A stretch of 23,037 nt of DNA from CAYVBN01 sp964538565 (GTDB lineage: Bacteria > Pseudomonadota > Alphaproteobacteria > Rhizobiales > Xanthobacteraceae), in NCBI GenBank assembly GCA_964538565.1, contig CAZIGW010000153.1, forward strand, positions 1-23,037. Direction: 5' to 3'. The notes under the pieces were generated by a model that saw nothing but the letters and a program-made list of their open reading frames with translations, had not been told where the DNA came from and searched no databases. Shown here piece by piece: positions 1-9,800 of this stretch (positions within the stretch are counted from its first letter, which is position 1; each line of letters begins with the position of its first letter). A program made the translations under genes and the position numbers.

Positions 1-1263
<1,263 letters not shown>

Positions 1264-1317
1264 CGAGGACTCCCGGGGTTGGGGAGATCGAGGTCGCGCC
1301 TGCTTGGAGGGGATAAG

Positions 1318-1438
1318 GTCCCTGTCCCTTCGCCGGCATGACCCGGATCAGGTTCAAAGGGTCTCCGCGGTGCCTGTCCGGGCGGACCCGGGGACGGCCG
1401 ACGGTGTCTCAGCTCCCTGCCGGAGCTCCCCTCGGAAC
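1318..1438 (-). ncRNA. TPP riboswitch (THI element) in the thiC leader
   Basis: On the minus strand the leader carries the conserved TPP aptamer blocks in order: GGGGAGC, GCTGAGA (1413-1407), then CCCTTTGAACCTGATCCGGG followed by GTCATGCCGGCGAAGGGA (ending near 1325). A GTTCC/GGGAC pair at the two ends can close P1. The P3 region between the two cores is GC-rich and moderately long. The aptamer ends about 60 nt before the thiC ATG, and a GGGAG ribosome site lies in that interval. Control by ribosome-site sequestration is therefore plausible, but I did not fold it. The family assignment is firm from the two cores; the exact ends are estimates. Confidence 0.96.
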
Positions 1439-1444
1439 GCGGCT

Positions 1445-1472
1445 AATGTAGGCCGCCGCGTTCGGGTGTCAA
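1445..1472 (-). promoter_or_regulatory. Sigma70-type promoter of thiC
   Basis: On the minus strand a perfect TTGACA (1472-1467) is followed after 16 nt by TACATT (1450-1445). A start about 7 nt downstream falls near 1438, which is where the riboswitch P1 stem begins. The fit between predicted transcript start and aptamer start supports the call, although no transcript data are available. Confidence 0.65.
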
Positions 1473-1595
1473 CGCGTGCCGCCCCTGCCGACGGCGGCCT
1501 CGGCACCCGGCCCACGTCGATTTGAACGAGGGCGCCCTGCCGTTCCGCCGCCGGCATGAAAGAATGGCGCGCGCATCGATCGCGGGAGGGGACCA

Positions 1596-2585
1596 ATGGG
1601 GCGCAAGATATTCGCGTGGATCGCGGTCTGGCTGGCGGCGGCCGCCTGGCCGACCTCCGCAACGGCCGCTGATGCTTCCAAAGAGATCGCGGCACGCATG
1701 GAATTCCATCCGATCGCAAGTCTGACGCTGTCGGACCGTGAGTTCCTCGAGGGCGACGCGGGCGGCAGGCCCGTGACCATCGCGGGGCAGTTGCGCGTGG
1801 CGCAAGGCGCGGGACGGCTCCCGCTCGTGATGCTGGTGCACGGCTCGGGCGGCGTCGGCGCCAACATCGACGTCTGGTCGCGGCAATTCAACGAAATGGG
1901 AATCTCGACCTTCGTGGTCGATGGATTCACCGGCCGTGGGCTCACCTCGACGAGCACCAACCAGGCGTTGCTCGGACGCCTCAACCTGATCCTCGACGCG
2001 TACCGGGCGCTCGAGATCGTGGCAAAGCACCCGCGCGTCGACCCGGCGCGCATCGTGCTGATGGGATTTTCGCGCGGCGGCCAGGCGACGCTCTACGCGA
2101 GCCTGAAGCGATTTCACCGCATGTGGAACAAATCGGGCGTCGAATTCGCCGGCTATGTGCCGTTCTATCCCGACTGCATGACGACGTTCGTGTCCGATAC
2201 CGACGTAGCCGACCGGCCGATCCGCATCTTCCAGGGCACGCCGGACGACTACAATCCGGTGGCGCCGTGCAAGGCCTACGTCGAACGGCTGCGTGCGGCC
2301 GGGCATGACGTGGTCCTGACCGAATACCCGAACGCGCAGCACGCGTTCGACAATCCGCTCGGCAGCCTGCAGCCGACGCTGTCGAAGAACTCGCAGAGCG
2401 TGCGCCATTGCGTCATCCGCGAGGAGCCGGTCGGGCATCTCGTCAACGCGGTGACGCACCAGCCGTTCACCTACGAAGATCCGTGCGTCGAGCGCGGCCC
2501 GCACCTCGGCCACGATCCCGAGGCGACGGCGGCGGCCGAGCAGGCGGTGAAGAAATTCCTGCGCGCGACGTTCCGGCTCGATTGA
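1596..2585 (+). CDS. Secreted dienelactone hydrolase-family alpha/beta hydrolase
   Basis: This 329-residue protein has an N-terminal signal peptide (hydrophobic residues 5-20, likely cleavage near SATA-AD at 24), so it probably acts in the periplasm. The alpha/beta-hydrolase landmarks are HGSGG (82-86, oxyanion region), the nucleophile elbow GFSRGG (Ser159), an acidic GTPDD segment (Asp217/218) and QHAFDN (His249). This is the layout of dienelactone-hydrolase-like proteins. Substrate is not deducible; many relatives are uncharacterised esterases rather than true dienelactone hydrolases. Start choice: ATG at 1596 follows GGGAGGGGA at good spacing. It is divergent from thiC and convergent with the L,D-transpeptidase, only 22 bp away. 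Cys194, Cys225 and Cys272 could form disulfides outside the cytosol. Confidence 0.85.
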   Translation: MGRKIFAWIAVWLAAAAWPTSATAADASKEIAARMEFHPIASLTLSDREFLEGDAGGRPVTIAGQLRVAQGAGRLPLVMLVHGSGGVGANIDVWSRQFNEMGISTFVVDGFTGRGLTSTSTNQALLGRLNLILDAYRALEIVAKHPRVDPARIVLMGFSRGGQATLYASLKRFHRMWNKSGVEFAGYVPFYPDCMTTFVSDTDVADRPIRIFQGTPDDYNPVAPCKAYVERLRAAGHDVVLTEYPNAQHAFDNPLGSLQPTLSKNSQSVRHCVIREEPVGHLVNAVTHQPFTYEDPCVERGPHLGHDPEATAAAEQAVKKFLRATFRLD

Positions 2586-2607
2586 GGCGGCGACACGCCG
2601 GCGCGGT

Positions 2608-3303
2608 TCAGCGCACGGCCGCGGCGGCGGGCGACTGCGCGAGCACGGTCGGCCCGTGCCGTTCGGCGCGATGCTCGGCCGGCAGCACGATCACCTTGGT
2701 GCCGACCTTCGCGCGTCCGTAGAGGTCGGTCACGTCCTCGTTGGTCATGCGGATGCAGCCCGAGGAAACGCGGCCGCCGATCGTCTGCGGCTGGTTGGTG
2801 CCGTGGATGCGATAGACCGTGCCGGCGAGATACATGGCGCGCGCGCCGAGCGGATTGCCGGGGCCGCCGGCCATGAACCGCGGCAGATAGGGCTGGCGCT
2901 GGAGCATTTCGGCCGGCGGATGCCAGTCGGGCCACTCGGCCTTGCGCTCGATGGTGCGCACGCCCGACCACGTGAAGCCCTCGCGGCCGACCCCGATGCC
3001 GTAGCGCAGCGCCTTGCCGTTGCCGAGCACGAAATAGAGATAGGTATTCGGCGTGTCGACGATGATCGTGCCGGGCGCCTCGCCGGTGGCATAGCTGACG
3101 ACCTGGCGCTTGAGCCGGGCGGGAAGCTCGACGCCCTCGCCGGGATTCTCGCCGGTCACGTCCTCGGGCGCGGTCTGCGCGGCGGGCGCCTGCGGCAACG
3201 GCGCGAACAGCGCGAGCGGGTTGGCGGCCGCGGCGGTGGTGAACGCGGCGGTCACAAGGCCTGCCAGCGCGAAGGTCAAACGGCAGAAGCGAAAAACGGT
3301 CAT
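2608..3303 (-). CDS. L,D-transpeptidase, YkuD/ErfK family, exported
   Basis: This 231-residue exported protein probably forms 3-3 cross-links in peptidoglycan or attaches proteins to it, in the periplasm. A signal peptide covers about residues 1-27 (cleavage AAA-NP). The YkuD catalytic domain spans about 78-208. The active-site signature reads HGTN (His167) followed by IGGRVSSGCIRM with nucleophile Cys183. The usual family text is SxGCIRM, so the catalytic residues are intact. A proline/alanine-rich linker lies at 28-60. The same frame is open further upstream, but only the ATG at 3303 gives a signal peptide and has an AAGGGG-like ribosome site. It lies 152 bp downstream of the trmO-like gene on the same strand, with no clear shared regulation. 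Which cross-link it makes cannot be told from sequence. Confidence 0.9.
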   Translation of the reverse strand: MTVFRFCRLTFALAGLVTAAFTTAAAANPLALFAPLPQAPAAQTAPEDVTGENPGEGVELPARLKRQVVSYATGEAPGTIIVDTPNTYLYFVLGNGKALRYGIGVGREGFTWSGVRTIERKAEWPDWHPPAEMLQRQPYLPRFMAGGPGNPLGARAMYLAGTVYRIHGTNQPQTIGGRVSSGCIRMTNEDVTDLYGRAKVGTKVIVLPAEHRAERHGPTVLAQSPAAAAVR

Positions 3304-3455
3304 GGCGCACCCCTTTTGTTCGTTGGTCGCAATGACCGTGGACGCGGTTCGAGAGAAGGCGCGAAAACCTCCAACGCCGCGCCAGGCGCCGGGCCGGAAC
3401 TGTCTGAAATGGCGAAAGCCCTTCGAAACCAGGCAGGCCCGCGCCAGCCGCCCGA

Positions 3456-3938
3456 TCACACGCGGACGATGGCCTCGGGCACGGCGTCGGTCGAGGCGAA
3501 ATACGGCTTGAGATCGACGAGCGGCGTGCCGTCGAGGCAGTCGAGCCCGACGACCGAGAGCCAGGTGCCATCGACCTTGATCAAACGGACAACGCTCGCG
3601 GCGACCGGATTGGGTCGCACCGGCGAGCGCAGCGCGAAGGTGCCGCGCCGCTCGGAGAGGTGACGCGGCGCCTGCAGCACGAGGTCGCGCCGGGCCCGGT
3701 GCATCCAGTAGAGCACGAGCAGGTGCGAGCAGGTCTCGACGCCGGTCAGCGCCGCGGCCCAGCGCGGGTCGATCTCGATGGTGCACACCGCGTCCGAGCC
3801 GCGCGCGTTCTTGGGGCAGTCTTCCCGCCGCGTCCACGGGGTGCGGATGCGGCCGACGAAATAGATCCCGGCATCGAAGCCCTGCGGCAGCTCGACCGAG
3901 ACTTCGCCCTCACGTACCCCGAACAATTCTTCGCTCAC
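3456..3938 (-). CDS. trmO: TrmO-like tRNA (t6A37) N6-methyltransferase, UPF0066/TsaA family
   Basis: This 160-residue protein belongs to the UPF0066 (TsaA/VirR) family. Its best-known member, TrmO, methylates N6 of threonylcarbamoyladenosine-37 in tRNA-Thr using SAM. The family signature RSPVRPNPVAAS is at 104-115, and LDGTPLVDLKPY is at 135-146; GRIRTPW is at 29-35. E. coli TrmO is longer because of a C-terminal extension. This short form has the beta-barrel core only, as in many bacteria and archaea, so tRNA specificity is less certain. The start is GTG at 3938 with a GGAGA site 5 nt upstream. It is divergent from the B3/B4-domain gene across about 126 bp. Confidence 0.85.
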   Translation of the reverse strand: MSEELFGVREGEVSVELPQGFDAGIYFVGRIRTPWTRREDCPKNARGSDAVCTIEIDPRWAAALTGVETCSHLLVLYWMHRARRDLVLQAPRHLSERRGTFALRSPVRPNPVAASVVRLIKVDGTWLSVVGLDCLDGTPLVDLKPYFASTDAVPEAIVRV

Positions 3939-4064
3939 GGCCGTCTCCGGATGGGAAATGGAAAGACGATGCGATTGGCCGACACGGCTGATCCAGGCGA
4001 TTGACTCGAGCCGACGCTATGCGAACTCTCGGCGCGATCCAATGGTGCCGTGCGGAATCTTGCC

Positions 4065-4781
4065 ATGCCGGTCGCGGTCTCGATCGCCGACATTGCCGAT
4101 GCTTTCCCGGATTTCCGTGTCGCCGTCGTCATCGCCGAGGGCTTGACGATCGCCCGTGACCGCCCTGCCGAGCTCGACCGTCTGATCGCCGAACGGGAGG
4201 AGGCGGCGCGCGAGCGCTGGCGCGGCCAGGATCTCGCGAAAATCCCCGGCGTCGCGGCCTGGCGCGCGGCCTACCGGGCTTTCGGCATCAAGCAGACGCG
4301 CTACCGCTCGGCGATCGAGCGCATCATGAAGAACCTGCTCGCCGGGCGGGCGCTGGCCCGCATCAATGCCTTCGTCGACCTCTACAACGCGGTCTCGCTC
4401 GCCCATGTCCTGCCGCTCGGCGCCGACGATCTCGACAAGGTCGTCCCGCCGCTCGCCTTTCGCTACGCGCACGCAGGCGACACGTTCGTCGACATGGCGG
4501 ATCTCGGCGAGGACGGCGAGGTCGCGCCGGAGCAGCCGGCCGCCGGAGAGGTGGTCTACGCCGACTCCTTCAAGATCCTGTGCCGGCGCTGGAATTGGCG
4601 CCAGGACGCGCGCTCGCTAATTACGCCGGCGACCACCCGCGTGGTCGTGACGCTGCAGTCGAACGGCTGGGGCGACGTGGAGGCAGCCGCAGAGGATCTT
4701 GGCCGCCTGATCGAACGCTTCTGCGGCGGCGCCTCGCGCCGTGCGGTGCTCGCGGCCGACCGGCGAAACGTCGATCTCTGA
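4065..4781 (+). CDS. Stand-alone B3/B4 tRNA-binding-domain protein
   Basis: This 238-residue cytosolic protein is a free-standing B3/B4 domain, the fold that forms the editing site of the phenylalanyl-tRNA synthetase beta subunit. The recognisable core runs from WRAAYRAFGIKQTRYRSA (66-83) through NAFVDLYNAVSLAHVLPLGA (101-120), both typical of the free-standing family. Homologues are suspected of trans-editing mischarged tRNA or hydrolysing unusual aminoacyl substrates, but I know of no established reaction for this form. I chose the ATG at 4065; an in-frame GTG at 4050 would add five residues, and neither has a strong ribosome site. The gene is divergent from trmO, another tRNA-related gene, and lies upstream of the methionine operon. 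Confidence 0.8.
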   Translation: MPVAVSIADIADAFPDFRVAVVIAEGLTIARDRPAELDRLIAEREEAARERWRGQDLAKIPGVAAWRAAYRAFGIKQTRYRSAIERIMKNLLAGRALARINAFVDLYNAVSLAHVLPLGADDLDKVVPPLAFRYAHAGDTFVDMADLGEDGEVAPEQPAAGEVVYADSFKILCRRWNWRQDARSLITPATTRVVVTLQSNGWGDVEAAAEDLGRLIERFCGGASRRAVLAADRRNVDL

Positions 4782-4817
4782 GCGGCGTTTGCCCACCAAG
4801 CCCTGCCCACTTCCCCC

Positions 4818-4846
4818 TTGCATGGGTGCACTTTAAGGCATAAACA
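4818..4846 (+). promoter_or_regulatory. Probable promoter of the regulator-metF-metH operon
   Basis: TTGCAT (4818-4823) is followed after 17 nt by TAAACA (4841-4846). Both are imperfect sigma70 hexamers. The -10 lies inside the palindromic operator at 4840-4855, so bound regulator would block polymerase. Hexamer choice is an inference, since the region is short and AT-rich compared with its surroundings. Confidence 0.4.
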
Positions 4847-4855
4847 TATCTTTAT
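4840..4855. promoter_or_regulatory. Palindromic operator, probably for the SahR-like ArsR regulator
   Basis: The 16-bp sequence ATAAACATATCTTTAT is an inverted repeat matching at all positions except one base pair (C6/C11). It is a sharp AT-rich island in a very GC-rich region and sits between the B3/B4 gene and the ArsR-methyltransferase gene. It resembles, from memory, the ATAAAG-ATAT-CTTTAT type motif of proteobacterial SahR regulators of methionine-cycle genes. Autoregulation and control of metF-metH are inferred. Confidence 0.6.
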
Positions 4856-4882
4856 ATGGCATCCTCGAATGGGACAGATCCC

Positions 4883-5884
4883 ATGTCTGCGGCAGGTCGC
4901 CTGGGTTTCGACGCACTCAACACCGCCCTCAAGGCCGCGGGAGAGGAGACGCGGCTGCGCATCCTTGCGCTCCTGGCCGAGGCCGAACTGACGGTCTCCG
5001 ACCTCACCGAGATCCTGCGCCAGTCGCAGCCGCGCATCTCGCGCCACCTCAAGCTCCTGGCCGAGGCCGGCCTCGTGACCCGCTTCCGCGAGGGATCGTG
5101 GGCGTTCTTCCGCCTGGCGGAGACCGGCGATGCGGCCGAGGTCGCCCATGCGCTGGTCGAACGACTCGATCCGGCCGATCCGGTGATCGCGCGCGATCGC
5201 GAGCGCCTCGCCGAAGTGCGCGCCGCGCGCGCCGCCGCCGCGCAGGCCTACTTCCGCGCCCACGCCGCCGAATGGGACCGCATTCGCCGCCTGCACGTTT
5301 CCGACGAGGCGGTCGAGTGCGCGATCGTCGAGGCCCTGGGAGAGCGGCCGTTCCGTTCGCTGCTCGATCTCGGCACCGGCACCGGGCGCATGCTGGAATT
5401 GTTCGGCCCGCACGTCGAGCGCGGCCTCGGCGTCGACCTCTCGCTCGACATGCTGGCGCTCGCCCGCGCGCGCCTCGACCGCGCCGGCCTGCGCCACTGC
5501 AGCGTGCGCCAGGGCGACATCTACGACCTGGCGCTGCCGCGCGATTCCTTCGACGTGGTGCTGATCCACCAGGTGCTGCACTTCCTCGACGACGGCGCGC
5601 GCGCGATCCGGGAGGCGGCGCGCGTGCTGCGGCCACAGGGCCGCCTCCTCGTCGTCGACTTCGCGCCGCACGACCTCGAATTCCTGCGCGACCTGCACGC
5701 GCACCGCCGCCTCGGCTTCGCGCCCGACGTGGTCGCGCAGTGGATGGAAGCCGCCGGTCTCGAAGGCGTGCAGCATCGCAGCCTGCCGCCGGAGCCGGGC
5801 TCGGAAGGCAAGATCACCGTATCGCTGTGGCTCGCGCACGACCCGCGCATCGCGTTTTCGGGCTCGCAGCGGGAGGTCGCCTGA
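4883..5884 (+). CDS. ArsR-type HTH fused to SAM-dependent methyltransferase domain (SahR-like methionine regulator)
   Basis: This 333-residue protein has two domains. Residues 7-90 form an ArsR winged helix (EETRLRILALL, recognition region RQSQPRISRHLKLLAEAGLV at about 46-65). Residues 140-330 form a class I methyltransferase fold with LDLGTGTGR (161-169), GVDLS (183-187) and FDVVLIHQVLHFLDD. The helix that carries metal-binding Cys in ArsR/SmtB reads ELTVSDL here, without Cys, so metal sensing is unlikely. In proteobacteria this architecture upstream of metF/metH is associated with SahR, a SAH-responsive repressor; the methyltransferase fold probably binds SAH or SAM as effector. I prefer the ATG at 4883 (GGGA 8 nt upstream). 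The earlier in-frame ATG at 4856 has no ribosome site and directly abuts the operator. The stop overlaps the metF start by 1 nt (TGATG). Confidence 0.85.
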   Translation: MSAAGRLGFDALNTALKAAGEETRLRILALLAEAELTVSDLTEILRQSQPRISRHLKLLAEAGLVTRFREGSWAFFRLAETGDAAEVAHALVERLDPADPVIARDRERLAEVRAARAAAAQAYFRAHAAEWDRIRRLHVSDEAVECAIVEALGERPFRSLLDLGTGTGRMLELFGPHVERGLGVDLSLDMLALARARLDRAGLRHCSVRQGDIYDLALPRDSFDVVLIHQVLHFLDDGARAIREAARVLRPQGRLLVVDFAPHDLEFLRDLHAHRRLGFAPDVVAQWMEAAGLEGVQHRSLPPEPGSEGKITVSLWLAHDPRIAFSGSQREVA

Positions 5885-6804
5885 TGGCCGCGATTCACCC
5901 GGTCGAACATCCGCGCGCGAGCCGGTTCGTGGGCCGCACCGACATTCGCGTATCGTTCGAATTCTTCCCGCCGAAGAGCGAGGAGATGGAGAAGACCCTG
6001 TGGGAGGCGATCGGCCGCCTCGCGCCGCTCCACCCGGCCTTCGTCTCGGTCACCTACGGGGCCGGCGGCTCGACACGCGAGCGCACCCACACGACCGTCA
6101 AGCGCATCCTCGCCGAGACCGATCTCGTCCCGGCGGCGCATCTCACCTGCGTCGCCGCGACGTGCGCGGAAGTCGACGAGGTGGTGCGCGCCTACGTGGC
6201 GGCCGGCGTGCGCCACATCGTGGCGCTGCGCGGCGATCCGCCCGGCGGCGTCGGCGAGCGCTACACGCCGCATCCCGGCGGCTACGGCAACGCCGCGGAG
6301 CTCGCCGCCGGAATCCGCCGCATCGGCGACGTGGAGATTTCCGTCTCCGCCTACCCGGAAAAGCATCCCGACAGCCCGACCGTCGAAGCCGACATCGACA
6401 TGCTCAAGGCCAAGGTCGACGCCGGCGCGACGCGCGCCATCACCCAGTTCTTCTTCGACAACGATCTCTACTTCCGCTACCTCGACCGCGTGCGTGCGCG
6501 GGGCATTTCGATCCCGATCGTGCCCGGCATCCTGCCGGTCCAGAACTTCAGGCAAACGCGCGTCTTCGCCGAGCGCTGCGGCGCGTCGGTGCCGGGCTGG
6601 CTCGCCGAGCGCTTCGCGGGCCTCGAGGATGACCCGGCGACCCGCAAGCTCATCGCCGCCGCGGTCGCCGCCGAGCAGGTGCTCGACCTCGTCGATCGCG
6701 GTGTCACCGATTTCCATTTCTACACGATGAAACGTGCGGATCACGTCTATGAGATCTGCCATCTGCTCTGGCTGCGGCCCGAGGCGAAGCAGCGTGCGGC
6801 CTGA
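5884..6804 (+). CDS. metF: 5,10-methylenetetrahydrofolate reductase MetF
   Basis: This 306-residue cytosolic flavoprotein reduces 5,10-methylene-THF to 5-methyl-THF, the methyl donor used by MetH. Family landmarks are VSFEFFPPKSEEMEKTLW (about 23-40, including the catalytic Glu), FVSVTYGAGGSTRERTH (about 53-69), HIVALRGDPPGG (about 112-123), ISVSAYPEKHPDSPT (about 155-169) and ITQFFFDNDLYF (about 188-199). The C-terminal part contains VPGILPVQN, and the protein ends with the FHFYTMKRA segment. Length matches bacterial MetF (about 295-310). The ATG overlaps the upstream stop and has GGGAGG 7 nt before it, a typical translationally coupled arrangement. metH starts 15 nt after its stop, so the three genes should be one transcript. 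Confidence 0.97.
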   Translation: MAAIHPVEHPRASRFVGRTDIRVSFEFFPPKSEEMEKTLWEAIGRLAPLHPAFVSVTYGAGGSTRERTHTTVKRILAETDLVPAAHLTCVAATCAEVDEVVRAYVAAGVRHIVALRGDPPGGVGERYTPHPGGYGNAAELAAGIRRIGDVEISVSAYPEKHPDSPTVEADIDMLKAKVDAGATRAITQFFFDNDLYFRYLDRVRARGISIPIVPGILPVQNFRQTRVFAERCGASVPGWLAERFAGLEDDPATRKLIAAAVAAEQVLDLVDRGVTDFHFYTMKRADHVYEICHLLWLRPEAKQRAA

Positions 6805-6819
6805 GTGGAGCAGAGGCGC

Positions 6820-9800
6820 ATGTCGAAGCATCCGGTGAACGAACGGTCTCCCGTCGAGATCGAACTGCGGCGGCTCGCCGCCGAACGTATCCTCGTGCTC
6901 GACGGCGCCATGGGCACCGAGATCCAGGCGCTGCGCCTCGACGAGGCGGGCTATCGCGGCGAGCGCTTCGCCGACTGGCCGCGCGACGTGCGCGGCAACA
7001 ACGATCTTCTGATCCTGTCCTGCCCGCAGGCGGTGCGCGACATCCATCTCGCCTATTTCCGCGCCGGCGCCGACATCGTGTCGACCAACACGTTCTCCTC
7101 CACCCGCATCGCGCAGGCCGACTATGGCATGGAAGAACTCGTCGCCGAGCTCAACCGCGAGGGTGCGCGGCTCGCGCGCGAGGCCGCCGACGTCGCGGCG
7201 CGCGAGGACGGCCGCCCGCGTTTCGTCGCCGGCGCCATGGGGCCGACCAACCGCACCGCCTCGATTTCTCCCGACGTCAGCAATCCGGGTTTCCGCGCCA
7301 TCACGTTCGACGAGCTGCGCGCCGCCTATGGCGAACAGGCGAGGGGGCTGATCGCAGGCGGCGCCGACATCCTGCTGGTCGAGACGGTGTTCGACACGCT
7401 CAACGCCAAGGCGGCGCTCTACGCGATCGCGGAGATCGTCGAGGAGCGCGGCGCGCCGATCCCGGTGATGATCTCCGGCACGATCACGGATCTCTCGGGC
7501 CGCATGCTCTCGGGCCAGACCCCGCAGGCCTTCTGGCATTCCGTGCGCCATGCTTCGCCGCTGTCGATCGGGCTCAACTGCGCGCTCGGCGCCAAGGAGA
7601 TGCGCGCGCATATCGCCGAGATCGCGCGCGTCGCCGACACGCTCGTGTGCGCCTATCCGAATGCCGGTCTGCCCAACGAGTTCGGGCTCTACGACGAGAG
7701 CCCGGAGCACATGGCGACGCTGCTCGGCGAATTCGCCGAGTCGGGCCTCGTCAACATCGTGGGCGGCTGCTGCGGCACGACGCCCGACCACATCAGCGCA
7801 ATCGCGCGCGCGGTCGAAGGAAAGGCCCCGCGCCGGTTCGAGCCGTCGCCGCCGATGCTGCGCCTCTCGGGGCTCGAGCCGTTCACGCTCACGCCGGAAA
7901 TTCCCTTCGTCAACGTCGGCGAGCGCACCAACGTCACCGGCTCCGCGCGCTTCCGCAAGCTCGTCACCGCCGGCGACTACGCGGCGGCGCTGGCCGTCGC
8001 CCGCGACCAGGTGGAGAACGGTGCGCAGATCATCGACGTCAACATGGACGAGGGCCTGCTCGATTCCGAACAGGCGATGACGACGTTTCTCCACCTCGTC
8101 GCCTCGGAGCCGGACATCGCCCGCGTTCCGGTCATGATCGATTCCTCGAAGTTCCACGTGATCGAGGCCGGGCTCAAGTGCGTGCAGGGCAAGGCGGTGG
8201 TGAACTCGATCTCGCTCAAGGAGGGCGAGGAGGAATTCATCCGCCACGCCAAGGTCGTCCGCCGGCACGGCGCCGCCGTCGTCGTGATGGCGTTCGACGA
8301 GTCCGGCCAGGCCGACACGCTCGCGCGCAAGACCGCGATCGCCCGGCGCGCCTACGACATCCTGGTGAACGAGGTCGGATTTCCGCCCGAGGACATCATC
8401 ATCGATCCCAACATCTTCGCGATCGCCACCGGCATCGAGGAGCACAACGGCTACGGCGCCGACTTCATTGAGGCGACGCGCTGGATCAGGCAGAACCTGC
8501 CGCACGCGCACGTGTCGGGTGGCGTCTCGAATCTCTCCTTCTCGTTCCGCGGCAACGAGCCGGTGCGTGAGGCGATGCACTCGGTCTTTCTCTATCACGC
8601 CATCAAGGCCGGCATGGACATGGGCATCGTCAACGCCGGCCAGATGGCGGTCTACGACGACCTCGATCCGGAATTGCGCGAGGCGTGCGAGGACGTGGTG
8701 CTCAACCGCCGTGCGGATGCGGCCGAACGCCTGCTCGCGCTCGCCGAGCGCTACCGCGGGCAGAACCGCGAAGCCAAGGAGGCCGATCTCGCCTGGCGCG
8801 AATGGCCGGTTGCCGAGCGACTGAGCCACGCGCTCGTCCACGGCATCACCGACTACATAGCCGAGGACGTCGAGGAGGCGCGGGCGGCCGCCAGGCGGCC
8901 GCTCGACGTGATCGAGGGCCCGCTGATGGCCGGCATGAACGTGGTCGGCGACCTGTTCGGCTCGGGCAAGATGTTCCTGCCGCAGGTGGTGAAATCGGCG
9001 CGCGTGATGAAACAGGCGGTCGCCTGTCTGCTGCCGTTCATGGAGCAGGAGAAGGCCGCCAGCGACCGGCGCTCGAGCAGCGCCGGCAAGGTGGTGCTGG
9101 CGACCGTCAAGGGGGACGTGCACGACATCGGCAAGAACATCGTCGGCGTCGTGCTTCAGTGCAACAACTACGAAGTCATCGATCTCGGCGTGATGGTGCC
9201 GGCGGCGAAGATCCTGGAGACCGCCAGGGCGGAAGGCGCCGACATCGTCGGCCTGTCCGGCCTCATCACGCCCTCGCTCGACGAGATGTGCCATGTCGCG
9301 GCAGAGATGGAACGGCAGGGATTCGACGTGCCGCTGCTGATCGGCGGGGCGACAACGAGCCGCGTGCACACCGCGGTCAAGATCCATCCCAACTATCGCC
9401 GCGGCCAGGCGGTCTACGTCAACGACGCGAGCCGCGCCGTCGCCGTCACCGCGGCCCTGATCTCGGGCGAGAGCCGGCCGGCCTATGTCGCCGAGGTGCG
9501 GGCCGAGTACGCCAAGATCGCCGCCGCGCATGCGCGCAGCGAAGAGCAGAAGCGCCGCCTCTCGCTCGCCGACGCGCGCGCGAATGCGCTCAAGCTCGAC
9601 TGGTCCGGCGCCTATCAGCCGCCCCGTCCCGCGTTCACCGGAACGAGGCGGTTCCCGGGCTATTCGCTGTCCGAGCTTGTTCCCTACATCGACTGGTCGC
9701 CGTTCTTCTCGACATGGGAACTGTCGGGCAAGTTTCCGGCGATCCTCGACGACGAAAAATACGGCGCGGCGGCGCGCTCGCTCTACGAGGACGCCCAGGC

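Noticed and set aside
4856..4882. Earlier in-frame ATG for the ArsR-methyltransferase gene
   Set aside because: No ribosome site, and it directly abuts the operator. The ATG at 4883 has GGGA 8 nt upstream. It remains possible if the mRNA is leaderless.
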